Shown piece after piece: positions 22,083-34,200 of a stretch of DNA of 64,000 nucleotides; positions within the stretch are counted from its first letter, which is position 1, and every line of letters begins with the position of its first letter. The notes under the pieces were generated by a model. It worked only from the letters and a program-made list of their open reading frames with translations. It was not told the origin of the DNA and did no database searches. Origin of the DNA: Progne subis subis (lineage: Eukaryota > Chordata > Aves > Passeriformes > Hirundinidae). The stretch covers positions 30,675 through 94,674 of the forward strand of contig JAKJHU010001068.1 in assembly GCA_022316685.1 (NCBI GenBank), given 5' to 3'. The position numbers and the translations under genes are program-made.

Positions 22083-25000
22083 CTTTATATTATGCTGTTT
22101 TTAAATATACCAGAATCTGCCAAATAAACTGATTTCCTTGAATTAATTCTGTCCAGATCAGGCATGAATGGAAGCCAGAGTTACTCCTGTATATTTATTT
22201 TTTGTAGCTGGCAGATGTTTGTCCTTGCAGAGTTCGCAGTGGGGTGCTCACCACAGACCCCCCATCTGAAGCTGGGCTTTGGGCAAAGAAGCAGCACAAG
22301 GGTGAGGGGGGAGCACGCAGGGTCCTCCACTGCCTGGTGGTTTTGAGAGGTTTTGAGAGAGGTTTTGAGAGGTTTTGTCTGTCTGATCTCGATGCCTGCA
22401 GTCCTGAGAAGGTGTTTATGAGCTGTGCTCTGTCCTGCTGCACCTCAGAGCTACTCTTGGTGAGCAGGGTGAAGCTCACATGCATTTGTCATGTTCAGGG
22501 CCTGTCGCGGGGCTGGAGTGTGGTTACTGCAGCCAGTTTGCTTTAGACGTGGTGCTGGGAGTATAATGTGCAGTATTGGGTTGTGTTAAAATAACTGAGC
22601 TCATATTAGCAAAGCCTGGCAGTTCACCATCTTTTGCCTTGGGCCTGACCTAAATCTCAGGCATTTAGGGACAAGAAATTAAGTCTTGTCTCTGTTCAGA
22701 CCAAATTCCTGGCCTGTGCTGAGCACACCATTAACGGAGCCAGCAGTGGTCATGTCTTTGCCTGAGACTGTCATAAATTGCATTTATTAATGGCAGATTA
22801 CATCAACTTCAGCCAAGTCTTTATCAGCACTTAGGCCAGACACCAGATAAAGAGTTGGCTGCAAGTCTGTGCTCTAATAAAATTGCACGTGAACCTTGAA
22901 CTCAGTGTTGTGGTTTAAACACTCTAAGAAATGAGCCAGTAGCTCAGCAGTGTTAAGTGGACACTCCGTGAAGCCCAAGCAAGGCTGCCGTGACACATTT
23001 GCTGAGGATCCCACCCTTGGCTCTCCGTGGGACTGTCCTGGCTCCTGCCCCAGCCCCCAGTGTCCCTGGACAGGCAGGATGAGGATGAGCTGAGCTGGGG
23101 CTGCCCAGAGCCCGCACATGTCCCCTGCACTTGGCTGTGCCTCACACTTTATTCCTCGGGACGAGTTTCCCTTCCCATCTGGCCTGCCATTCCCCCTCAG
23201 CAGAGCTGGCCCTTTGCTGCCAGTTGCACTCCAGGAAATTCCCCACTGCTGGGAAGAGATTCCCTGCTCAGGACATGCAGGGACTGTGCTCCCAAATTAA
23301 AGCAAAGTGACTACACACGTATGTCATGTTTGTTAGGGGGGCTGGAGCAGCTCTGCCAAAGTCAGGGAGAGCACTGCAGTTTTCCAAAATTGTTTGTTTT
23401 GGGTTTTTTTTTACCAAGTCTTTGAAATCCTTTTTGACATCTGCTCTTACACTACAATGTAACTGTTCGTTTAGGAAAAGAGACATTTTTCATTATTCAT
23501 TTCTAAGTTAACAGACACATTTCCAAGTGCCTGCAATAACTGTGAGGACTTTGCTTTCAGGTGATTTGGCCGTACAGCTGAATCCAACTCCAACAGCGTT
23601 TTCTGTTCCGTGTCTGCATTTACCTTGGTCACAACTGAAACCAGGTTTTTATCAGAGGGCCAGGTTTGGTTTTCATTAAATAAATAGTTTGACTCTGTCT
23701 GAATGGGTAACATGAAACTCTGGGAGGAAATCAGAACCTCGCAGCCCCTCGCATCCCAACTTCATCAGCAGAAACCTCGTGTTTGTCCTTTGTAGGAACA
23801 ATATCATTGCTTTTCCCTTTCCCATCCCAGGGATCACACTGAGTTCTTCTTTTACATCCAAGTCAAAAAGGATGTAAACTTTGTGGGATTTTAAAGCAAA
23901 AATAATATGCAAGGATATTACAGCAGAGGGATGGAGCACCGAAAAGCTGACCTCTGTTTCCCCTTGGATGCCAGACTGCATTCCCTGTCTTTGTGTTTCT
24001 GGAACAGCAGCTCAGGGCTGGGGCTGCTCTCTGGCAGCAGGGTGCTGTGAGGGCACTGGGATCCTGTCCTGTCCTGAGTCTCCAGTAATTACTGCAACAC
24101 CCATCAGTATTTGCACACCAGAGAAAACAATTCAGGCACCTATTTTTGATTTTTGCTGTGCTTGACTCCAAAGTTAAGGCTACATCAAACTGATTTTAAA
24201 GACTGTAGCACATCTGCAGGTTTAAGGGATAGATGAAAGCCAGTTTTGTACCCTGAGGAGTAACTCCACAGTCTGAGTTGTTGATGTCATTTAACACAAT
24301 TGCAGCTCATTGTGATGTTGATATCATAGAACATTCACTTTTGTTTTTTCCCTCCCACAAATAAAATGGTACTGTTCAGCTTCTGGAGAAAAGAACTGTC
24401 AAAGGTGTTCTTTGGCAGTCATGGAGGGAGAAGAGTGGGGGAGAAAGATATGTCCTGGAGGGGTGCTCTGGTGGGCTCCAGCATTTAAACAAGCTTCTTA
24501 GATACATAGATGGGGCCATTTTCAATATTAAACGGCTCTGTGAAATGATTTTCCTGCAGGGCAGTAGGAAACTGAGAGAACCCCCCTGCCCTGGAACTGA
24601 GGGAGTTCTTCCAGAGGCAAAGATAGTGACTTTAGGAGACTCCCACTGTGGTCAAAGTTTGCCTCTGAGGACTAAGAGGTGAGCTTGTCAGAAATCCCAG
24701 AAAATGTCTAGGGAAAAATTTTACGTGATTTGCTTGTGACTACGTACAAATCTCCAGTGGGAAAAGAGCCTCTCCAGAAGGCTGAGTGTCTTAGGGTGTC
24801 TTAGTTCTTCCTAGAACAAGGATTACCAATCAAATGCAATTTTAATTTTTTATTTTAGAAGTGTAAAAATAGTCTAAGTTGTCCAGAACCCTAAAACTAC
24901 TTTGAAAAACATGTAACTCTTGTGGGAAAATGGAACAAATATTGAGGGAATTCTTTCTATGAAAAATATTCGGAAATCTTGAGAAAAAAAAAAATGAACA

Positions 25001-25151
25001 TAGTAGATGGTCTCAGGAGCTGGCTGCAGCCTGCCCAGCCCTGGCTGTGCCCAAACAAGGAGCTCTGCCAGTGCTGGTGGTACCACACAGGCACCAGAGC
25101 TGAAGCCCAAAGGTGTGGCTCAAGCCCATCCTGTCTAGGAGGGGCTCACCT
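22083..25151. other. No recognised gene
   Basis: Mixed composition. A small direct repeat of the type gttttgagag (22340-22377) is visible. No exon supported. Confidence 0.4.
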
Positions 25152-25215
25152 TCACTCCTGGCCTGACACTATCGCCACAACCTTCAGGGACCCAGCGTCC
25201 TGTTCTAGTTGGTGG
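25152..25215 (-). CDS. Alternative last exon (cytoplasmic tail)
   Basis: A 64-bp candidate after gttgtggatgtgcag. If joined to the donor at 25874 its phase is correct, and it encodes HQLEQDAGSLKVVAIVSGQE before TGA at 25152-25154. Supported only by splice signals and phase; the read-through stop at 25819 is the alternative. Confidence 0.35.
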
Positions 25216-28200
25216 CTGCACATCCACAACAGCAAATGGGTAAGTCCGCTGTGGCAGGGATGTTGAAAACTGCCTTGAGGATCCAGGATGACAGGACTCT
25301 CCAACTGAAGTCCTTGGCTGGTCATGTGCAGCTGCAGAGGCGCAACTGTGGAGAGAGGAGTGTCTGAGGCCCCAGCTGCGGTGGCACACAGGGTCCCTCC
25401 TACACAGCAGGGCACAGAGCTGGAACGGCTCCCCAGCATGGCCAGAGCTGCTGGCACACCTTGGCCCAGCTGCACAGCTGCCCCTTGAGGCCCCGGCGAG
25501 CAGGGGATGGCTCTGGGCAGGGGCCCTGGCCAGGAGTGGGCCCCAGAGCACCTCTGCCTTGCCAGGCCAGGCTGGTGCCCGCTCTTTCTCTTCCCCACCT
25601 TGCTTTGCCTCTGCCCACTGCTGCTGGGGCTGCTCTTGGCCAGGCAGCCTCTGTGGGAGCCAGCACTGGCTGCAGCCCCAGCAGGCTCCTCAGGACGAGG
25701 CCCAGTAATTAAGAGCCCAATTAAAGCACTGGGCAGGAGTGGAACCCTCAGCAGAGTTATTTGGACAAGCAGTGATTATCCTCAACTCCACAGCAGCCTC
25801 ACAGGGAATGTTCCCTGCCTACAGCAGACTTTCAAAAGAAGCTGTTTGAGGGAAAAATGAAGAAAACACTAACCATTTTCTCTTCCAGCAACAACAGATT
25901 CCAACGCAGCACAAAATGATAAGCACCAAACAAAGCAGGTCTGCCATAAACTGTATCCAGCAGTGTGTTCCCTGACAGAGACCGTTTACAATGCTCCTCT
26001 GGGAATCAGGAGCACGCGCTGTGGTGCCGGCTGCATCTGTGGGAGCAATGGAGAGTGTGAGCCCAGGCTGTGCCCCACTGCTGAGCTGGCAGCACGGTGG
26101 ACATGGCCAGGACGTTCTCAGTTTCCCCCAGAGCTGGGCTCTGCAGGCACATTGCCACTCCTGGGCACAGGCTGTGCCTCCCAACAAAGCCCAGAAGGCC
26201 GTGAGGAGAACCCAGAGGCAGCACAGCTCTTTGGGCAGTGGCTCCTTTGAGGGACACAGGCCAAGGCTATCCCTGAGAAGCCACTGCCACCTCCGACCCT
26301 CCCTGCCCTGGGACAGCTCTGCCAGCCCGACGGGACGGAGTAAGGCCCTGTCAGGACCCAGGGCAGCCCCTGCCCAGCCAGGAGCCAAGGCTGGCTCTGG
26401 CCCTGGGCTCGTGGCAGGGCTCCAACTCGAGGCTGCTCCTGTGCCTTGGGCCTCTGGGCGCTCAGGGCCAGCTCCGGGAGCAGCTGCAGAGGGAGGCCCC
26501 TTGGGCCACCAGTCCCATTTCCAGGGGCTGTCAGCGAGCTCCGCAGGCCTCGAAGCCGAGGTGCCTCCAGCTTTGTCTGCTGCGGGGCCCTGCAAGGCTG
26601 GGAGCTGGGGGAAGAACTGCTGCCACACAGCCCCAGAGAGGGCTGAGCCTGGCACAGCAATTACCTCCTGTCACTGTGTCTGTGCCTGTGTTTGTGTCTG
26701 GCATTGCCTTCCTTTCTGCAGCAGAGGCTGCCTCCGAGCCACTGCTTCCTCCTTCCTCCTTCTGCACAGACATTTTGGTCTGTCACTTTGAGAAAGAAAG
26801 AGGCACACCTAGATCAGAGGGAACTGTTCCGCATTCAGGAAACTGGCATCTTAAGGAGGTAATGCTTGTCAAAGTCATGGATAAGGGTGAGTGAAATATA
26901 AAGGCATGGGGGCTAAGCCAGGGTCTTGCCCCATCCAAATAGCCATCAGGCCTGAGCAAAATGTGTGAGGGGATCGTGCAGTGCGAGGCCACATATGGGC
27001 AAGGCTCTGTCCTGGCACCTGCAGCGATGCCCCCTGGCCCAGCTGTGGGCTCTGAGCTGGCAGCTCTGCCAGGGGGAAAGGCCTTGACCTACCCTCAGCA
27101 TCTCCCATAGGCTCCATCCTGAATGTGGGTTGGTAATCCAGATCTCCTTCACCAAGAGTCTTGGCTGCAAAGAAAGGCAGGACAGAAGAGATCCCATGGA
27201 GCTCCTGTAGGAGATCCTAAGGCTCCATGGGGCTGGCAAAGGAGCAGCAGAAGGCACAGACGCGGGGCACAGCCCTGGGCCCGGCCCCTTTCCCTCTCTG
27301 CTCTTCTTCGTGGCTACACAGAGCACACAGAAGGACACCCTGGCACTGCACACGGGAAGAGCATTGACAGCTAAATGCTCCTTCCTCCCACTGACAGCCA
27401 TCCTGGGGATCAATCAGGCCTCCAGAAGGGAGAAGGGCAAGTGTTTTCAAAACACTTCAGCCTTGAGATCATGTTAAGGGAAGTGGCACATGAGTGAGAT
27501 CTTTTTAAACTGAAACTTACTATTCTGTCATAAGAAATGTGTTGCAGACTTGCCTTCAGCCTCTGGCACTACCTTCAAACCACCATTGGCCATCATTTCT
27601 AGATAATCCATATCATGCGCCCAATCTAGACGGGAGCACAGATGAGAACCATTTCTATGTGTGCTAGGACCCCCTCTGCCTTAGGGAACTGGGCACAGCC
27701 AGGGGGTCGGGGAAGGCCGTGGGAGGCCGATGTCCATGGACAGGGCCAAAGCTGCCCAGGGGCCTGGGAAGCTCTGGGCTGGCTCTGCTCACTCTCCACA
27801 CTCTTTGCAGGCCCTGTGCAACATCCCTGCAGGGATGGCCGGAGCAGCCCGGGGCCCCTGGGGCTCTCTCATTTCCACAGAAGAAACGCTCCATAAAGCA
27901 CCGAGAAAATCTGCAGCAGGCTGAGCATAAACGTTCCCTCATTGCACCTGTGCCCCTGCTGGGACAGCTCTGCCAGCCCGAGAGGACGGAGTCAGGTCCT
28001 GTCAGGACCCAGGGCAGCCCCTGCCCAGCCGGGAGCCAGGGCCGGCTCTGGCCCTGGGCTTGCGGCAGGGCTCCTGCTCGGGCCTGCTCCTGTGCCTTGG
28101 GCCTCTGGGCGCTCAGGGCGGGCTCCGGGAGCAGCTGGAGCAGAAGGCCCCTTGGGCCATCAGTCCCGTTTCCAAGGGGCCATCAGCGAGCTCCGCAGGC

Positions 28201-31200
28201 CTCGAAGCTGAGGTGCCTCCAGCTTTGGCTGCTGCCAGACCCTGCAAGGCTGTGATCTGGGGGAAGGGCTGCTGCCACACAGCCCCAGCAAGGGATGAGC
28301 CTGGCACAGCAATTACCTGCTCTGGCTTTGTCTGCATCTGTGACTGTGTTTGTGACCACCATCTCCTTTCTTTCTGCAGCAGAGGCTGCCACCGAGCTGC
28401 TGCTTCCTCCAGGAAGTTTCTCCTTCTGCACAGACTTTTGGTCCAACACTTTGAGAAAGGAAGAGGCACAGCTGGATTAGATGGAAACATTCAACATGGG
28501 GGAGTGGGCATCCACAGGAGGCAATGCTTGTCAGAGACATTGATAAGCATCAGGAAAAGGCAGAAACTCTGAGGGCTGGGCCAGAGCCCTCCCTCGTGCA
28601 AAGAGGTGCCCCACTTGGGCTGCTGGGACACAGGGAAAGTGCAGGGGCTCTCAGGGTGTGCATGGCCCGTGGGGCAGTTTGGGCTCCCTGTCAGCTGATG
28701 CCAAATGCCTTCCTGCAGAGCCTGGGGAGAAGCTGCAGCCAGGCCAGGCTGGGAAACAGCCCTGTAGGGTGGGAAAGCAGCAGTGGGGCAGCCAGGCTGC
28801 CATGGATCCCTTCCTTCTGTGCCGGGCCCGGCGTATCCAGATGTGCAGAGAAAGTCCCTGGCTGCTGAGCCTCAGGAGAAGGCTCAGGGACATGCACTCA
28901 CCACGACCTTTGTGCCTTTTCTCCACGATTTCTTTCATGCTGTCATTTGATTCAAGCAATTCCTTCTGTTCCTGTGGCTTTGTTCTTGCCTCTTGGAGGA
29001 CCTTAGAGGAAAACAGTTCCATTTGCCAGGAATGGATCCCACAAAGCCAGTGCTCAGCCTGTGGGGTCAGCAGGGACACACTACTCACCCCTGCGATGGG
29101 AGCTGGCCTTGTGTGCAGCAACCAGCAAAGGAACTGGAGAATTCCTCCCTGATGACACATCTGTAACTCAGCATTCAGAGAAGCTTCTGTCACCTCTGCT
29201 GATTTGCACAGACAGCACTGAGGGACAGGAGCGGTGAGGGGATCGTGCAGGGCGAGGGCACACATAGGCACGGCTCTGTCCTGGCACCTGCAGCGATGCC
29301 CCCTGGCCCAGCTGTGGGCTCCTAGCTGGCAGCTCTCCTGGGGAAAGGCTTTGACCTACCCTCAGCATCTTCCAGAGCCTCCATCCTGAACGTCGGTTGG
29401 TAATCCAGATCATCTTCACCCACAGGCTTGGCTGCAAAGAAAGGCAGGACAGAAGAGATCCCATGGAGCTCCTGTAAGAGATCCTCAGACTCTCTGGGGC
29501 TGGCAAAGGAGCAGCACAAAGCACAGTCCCAGTGTACAGCCCTCGGCCTGGCCCCTTCCTTCTCTGCTCTTCTCCATGGCTGCACAGAGCACATGGAAGG
29601 ACACCCTGGCACTTCACACAGGAAGAGTATTGACAGCTAAATGCTCCTTCCTCCCAGTGACGGCCATCCTGAGGATCACTCAGGCCTCCAGAAGGAAGCA
29701 GGGCAAGGTTTCCAAAACCCTTCAGCCTTGAGATCATGTTAAGGGACCTGGCACATGAGTGAGATCTTTTTAAACTCAATATTATGATTCTCTCATAAGA
29801 ATTGTGTTGCAGACTTGCCTTCAGCCTCTGGCACTACCTTCAAACCACCATTCGCCATCATTTCCAGATAATGCATATCACGTTCCCAATCTAGAAGTGA
29901 GCACAGATGAGAACCATTTCCATGTGTGCTGGGATCCCCCTCTGCCTTAGGGAACTGGGCATGGCCAGGGGGCCAGGGAAGGCCATGGGAGGCCTATGTC
30001 CATGGACAGGGCCAAAGCTGCCCAGGGGCCTGGGGAGCTCTGGGCTGGCTCTGCTCACTCTCCACACTCTTTGCAGGCCCTGTGCAACATCCCTGCAGGG
30101 GTGGCCGGAGCAGCCCAGGGCCCCTGGGGCTCTCTCATTTCCACAGAAGAAACACTCCATAAAGCACTGAGAAAATCTGCAGCAGGCTGAGCATAAACGT
30201 TCCCTCATTGCACCTGTCCCCTTGCTGGGACAGCTCTGCCAGCCCGAGGGGACGGAGTCAGGCCCTGTCAGGACCCAGTGCAGCCCCTGCCCAGCCAGGA
30301 GCCAGGGCTGGCTCTGGCCCTGGGCTCGCGGCAGGGCTCCCGCTCGGGCCTGCTCCTGTGCCTTGGGCCTCTGGGTGCTCAGGGCCAGCTCTGGGAGCAG
30401 CTGCAGCGGGAGGCCCCTTGGGCCACCATTCCCGTTTCCAAGGGGCCATCAGTGAGCTCCGCAGGCCTCGAAGCTGAGGTGCCTCCAGCTTTGGCTGCTG
30501 CCAGACCCTGCAAGGCTGTGATCTAGGGGAAGAGCTGCTGCCACACAGCCCCAGCGAGGGATGAGCCTGGCACAGCAATTACCTGCTCTGGCTTTGTCTG
30601 TGTCTGTGACTGTGTTTGTGACCGCCATCTCCTTTCTTTCTGCTGCAGAGGCTGCCACCAAGCTGCTGCTTCCTCCAGGAAGTTCCTCCTTCTGCACAGA
30701 CTTTTGGTCCAACACTTTGAGAAAGGAGGAGGCACAGCTGGATTAGATGGAAACATTCAGCATGGGGGAGTGGGCATCCACAGGAGGCAATGCTTGTCAG
30801 AGACATTGATAAGCATCAGGAAAAGGCAGAAACTCTGAGGGCTGGGCCAGAGCCCTCCCTCGTGCAAAGAGGTGCCCCACTTGGGCTGCTGGGACACAGG
30901 GAAAGTGCAGGGGCTCTCAGGGTGTGCATGGCCCGTGGGGCAGTTTGGGCTCCCTGTCAGCTGATGCCAAATGCCTTCCTGCAGAGCCTGGGGAGAAGCT
31001 GCAGCCAGGCCAGGCTGGGAAACAGCCCTGCAGGGTGGGAAAGCAGCAGCGGGGCAGCCAGGCTGCCATGGATCCCTTCCTTCTGTGCCGGGCCCGGCGT
31101 ATCCAGATGTGCAGAGAAAGTCCCTGGCTGCTGAGCCTCAGGAGAAGGCTCAGGGACATGCACTCACCACGACCTTTGTGCCTTTTCTCCACGATTTCTT

Positions 31201-34200
31201 TCATGCTGTCATTTGATTCAAGCAATTCCTTCTGTCCTGTGGCTTTGTTCTTGCCTCTTAGAGGACCTTAGAGGAAAAGAGTTCCATTTGCCAGGAATGG
31301 ATCCCACAAAGCCAGTGCTTAGCCTGTGGGGTCAGCAGGGACACACTACTCACCCCTGCGATGGGAGCTGGCCTTGTGTGCAGCAACCAGCAAAGGAACT
31401 GGAGAATTCCTCCCTGATGACACATCTGTAACTCAGCATTCAGAGAAGCTTCTGTCACCTCTGCTGATTTGCACAGACAGCACTGAGGGACAGGAGCGGT
31501 GAGGGGATCGTGCAGGGCGAGGGCACACACAGGCACGGCTCTGTCCTGGCACCTGCAGCGATGCCCCCTGGCCCAGCTGTGGGCTCCTAGCTGGCAGCTC
31601 TCCTGGGGAAAGGCTTTGACCTACCCTCAGCATCTTCCAGAGCCTCCATCCTGAACGTCGGTTGGTAATCCAGATCATCTTCTACCACAGGCTTGGCTGC
31701 AAAGAAAGGCAGGACAGAAGAGATCCCATGGAGCTCCTGTAAGAGATCCTCAGACTCTCTGGGGCTGGCAAAGGAGCAGCACAAAGCACAGTCCCAGTGT
31801 ACAGCCCTCGGCCTGGCCCCTTCCTTCTCTGCTCTTCTCCGTGGCTGCACAGAGCACATGGAAGGACACCCTGGCACTTCACACAGGAAGAGTATTGACA
31901 GCTAAATGCTCCTTCCTCCCAGTGACGGCCATCCTGAGGATCACTCAGGCCTCCAGAAGGAAGCAGGGCAAGGTTTCCAAAACCCTTCAGCCTTGAGATC
32001 ATGTTAAGGGACCTGGCACATGAGTGAGATCTTTTTAAACTCAATATTATGATTCTCTCATAAGAATTGTGTTGCAGACTTGCCTTCAGCCTCTGGCACT
32101 ACCTTCAAACCACCATTCGCCATCATTTCCAGATAATGCATATCACGTTCCCAATCTAGAAGGGAGCACAGATGAGAACCATTTCCATGTGTGCTGGGAT
32201 CCCCCTCTGTCTTAGGGAACTGGGCATGGCCAGGGGGCCAGGGAAGGCCATGGGAGGCCTATGTCCATGGACAGGGCCAAAGCTGCCCAGGGGCCTGGGG
32301 AGCTCTGGGCTGGCTCTGCTCACTCTCCACACTCTTTGCAGGCCCTGTGCAACATCCCTGCAGGGGTGGCCGGAGCAGCCCCGGGCCCCTGGGGCTCTCT
32401 CATTTCCACAGAAGAAACCCTCCATAAAGCACCGAGAAAATCTGCAGCAGGCTGAGCGTAAACGTTCCCTCATTTCACCTGTCCCCCTGCTGGGACAGCT
32501 CTGCCAGCCCGAGGGGATGGAGTTAGGCCCTGTCAGGACCCAGGGCAGCCCCTGCCCAGCCGGGAGCCAGGGCTGGCTCCGGCCCTGGGCTTGCGGCAGG
32601 GCTCCCGCTCGGGCCTGCTCCTGTGCCTTGGGCCTCTGGGCGCTCATGGACAGCTCCGGGAGCAGCTGCAGCGGGAGGCCCCTTGGGCCACCATTCCCAT
32701 TTCCAAGGGGCCATCAGCGAGCTCCGCAGGCCTCGAAGCTGAGGTGCCTCCAGCTTTGGCTGCAGCCAGACCCTGCAAGGCTGGGAGCTGGGGGAAGAGC
32801 TGCTGCCACACAGCCCAACGAGGGATGAGCCTGGCACAGCAATTACCTGCTCTGGCTTTGTCTGCATCTGTGACTGTGTTTGTGTCTGCCATCTCCTTTC
32901 TTTCTGCAGCAGAGGCTGCCACCGAGCTGCTGCTTCCTCCAGGAAGTTCCTCCTTCTGCACAGACTTTCGGTCCAACACTTTGAGAAAGGAGGAGGCACA
33001 GCTGGATTAGATGGAAACATTCAACATGGGGGAGTGGGCATCCACAGGAGGCAATGCTTGTCAGAGACATTGATAAGCATCAGGAAAAGGCAGAAACTCT
33101 GAGGGCTGGGCCAGAGCCCTCCCTCGTGCAAAGAGGTGCCCCACTTGGGCTGCTGGGACACAGGGAAAGTGCAGGGGCTCTCAGGGTGTGCATGGCCCGT
33201 GGGGGGCAGTTTGGGCTCCCTGTCAGCTGATGCCAAATGCCTTCCTGCAGAGCCTGGGGAGAAGCTGCAGCCAGGCAATGCTGGGAAACAGCCCTGCAGG
33301 GTGGGAAAGCAGCAGCGGGGTAGCCAGGCTGCCATGGATCCCTTCCCGCTGTGCCGGGCTCGGCATATCCAGATGTGCAGAGACAGTCCCTGGCTGCTGA
33401 GCCTCAGGAGAAGACTCAGGGACATGCACCCACCTGGTTGTCTCTGCAGCATTTCCTTCATCGTTTGCTGCATGGGTTTAGATGACTCCTGGGCTTTCTT
33501 CACTCCTGTAGCTTTGTATTTTCCTGTCGGAGGACCTTAGAGCCAAGAGTTTCCATTTGCCAGGAATGGATCCCACATAGCCAGTGCTCAGCCTGTGGGG
33601 TCAGCAGGGACACACTACTCACCTCTTAGATGGGAGCTGGGCTTGTGTGCATTATCCAGCAAAGGAGCTGGAGAATTCCTCCCTGCAGACACATCTGCAA
33701 CTCAACAGGCACAGAAGCTTCTGTCACCTCTGCTGATGTGCACGGCCAGCACTGAGGCGCAAGAGCGGTGAGGGGATCGTGCAGGGCGAGGGCACACACG
33801 AGCACGGCTCTCTCCTGGCACCTGCAGCGATGCCCCCTGGCCGAGCTGTGGGCTCTGAGCTGGCAGCTCTTCTGGGGAAAAGGCCTTGACCTACCCTCAG
33901 TATCTCCCAGAGGCTCCATCCTCAACGTGGTTTGGTAATCCAGATCACCTTCACCCACAGGCTTGGCTGCAAAGAAAGTCAGGACAGAAGAGATCCCATG
34001 GAGTTCCCGTAGGAGATCCTAAGGCTTCCTGGGGCCAGCAAAGGAGCAGCACAAGGCATAGCTCTGGGGCACAGCTGCGGGCCAGTCCCCTTCCCTCTCT
34101 GCTCGCCCCTGTGGCTGCATGGAGCACACAGATGGACACCCTGGCTCTGCACACGGGGAGAGCATTGACAGCTAAATGTTCCTTCCTCCCACTGACAGCC

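Noticed and set aside
25991..26791. Plus-strand 266-codon open frame over the transmembrane exon region
   Set aside because: GC-rich shadow on the strand opposite the modular gene. No splice context or domain, and similar shadows recur in each cassette.
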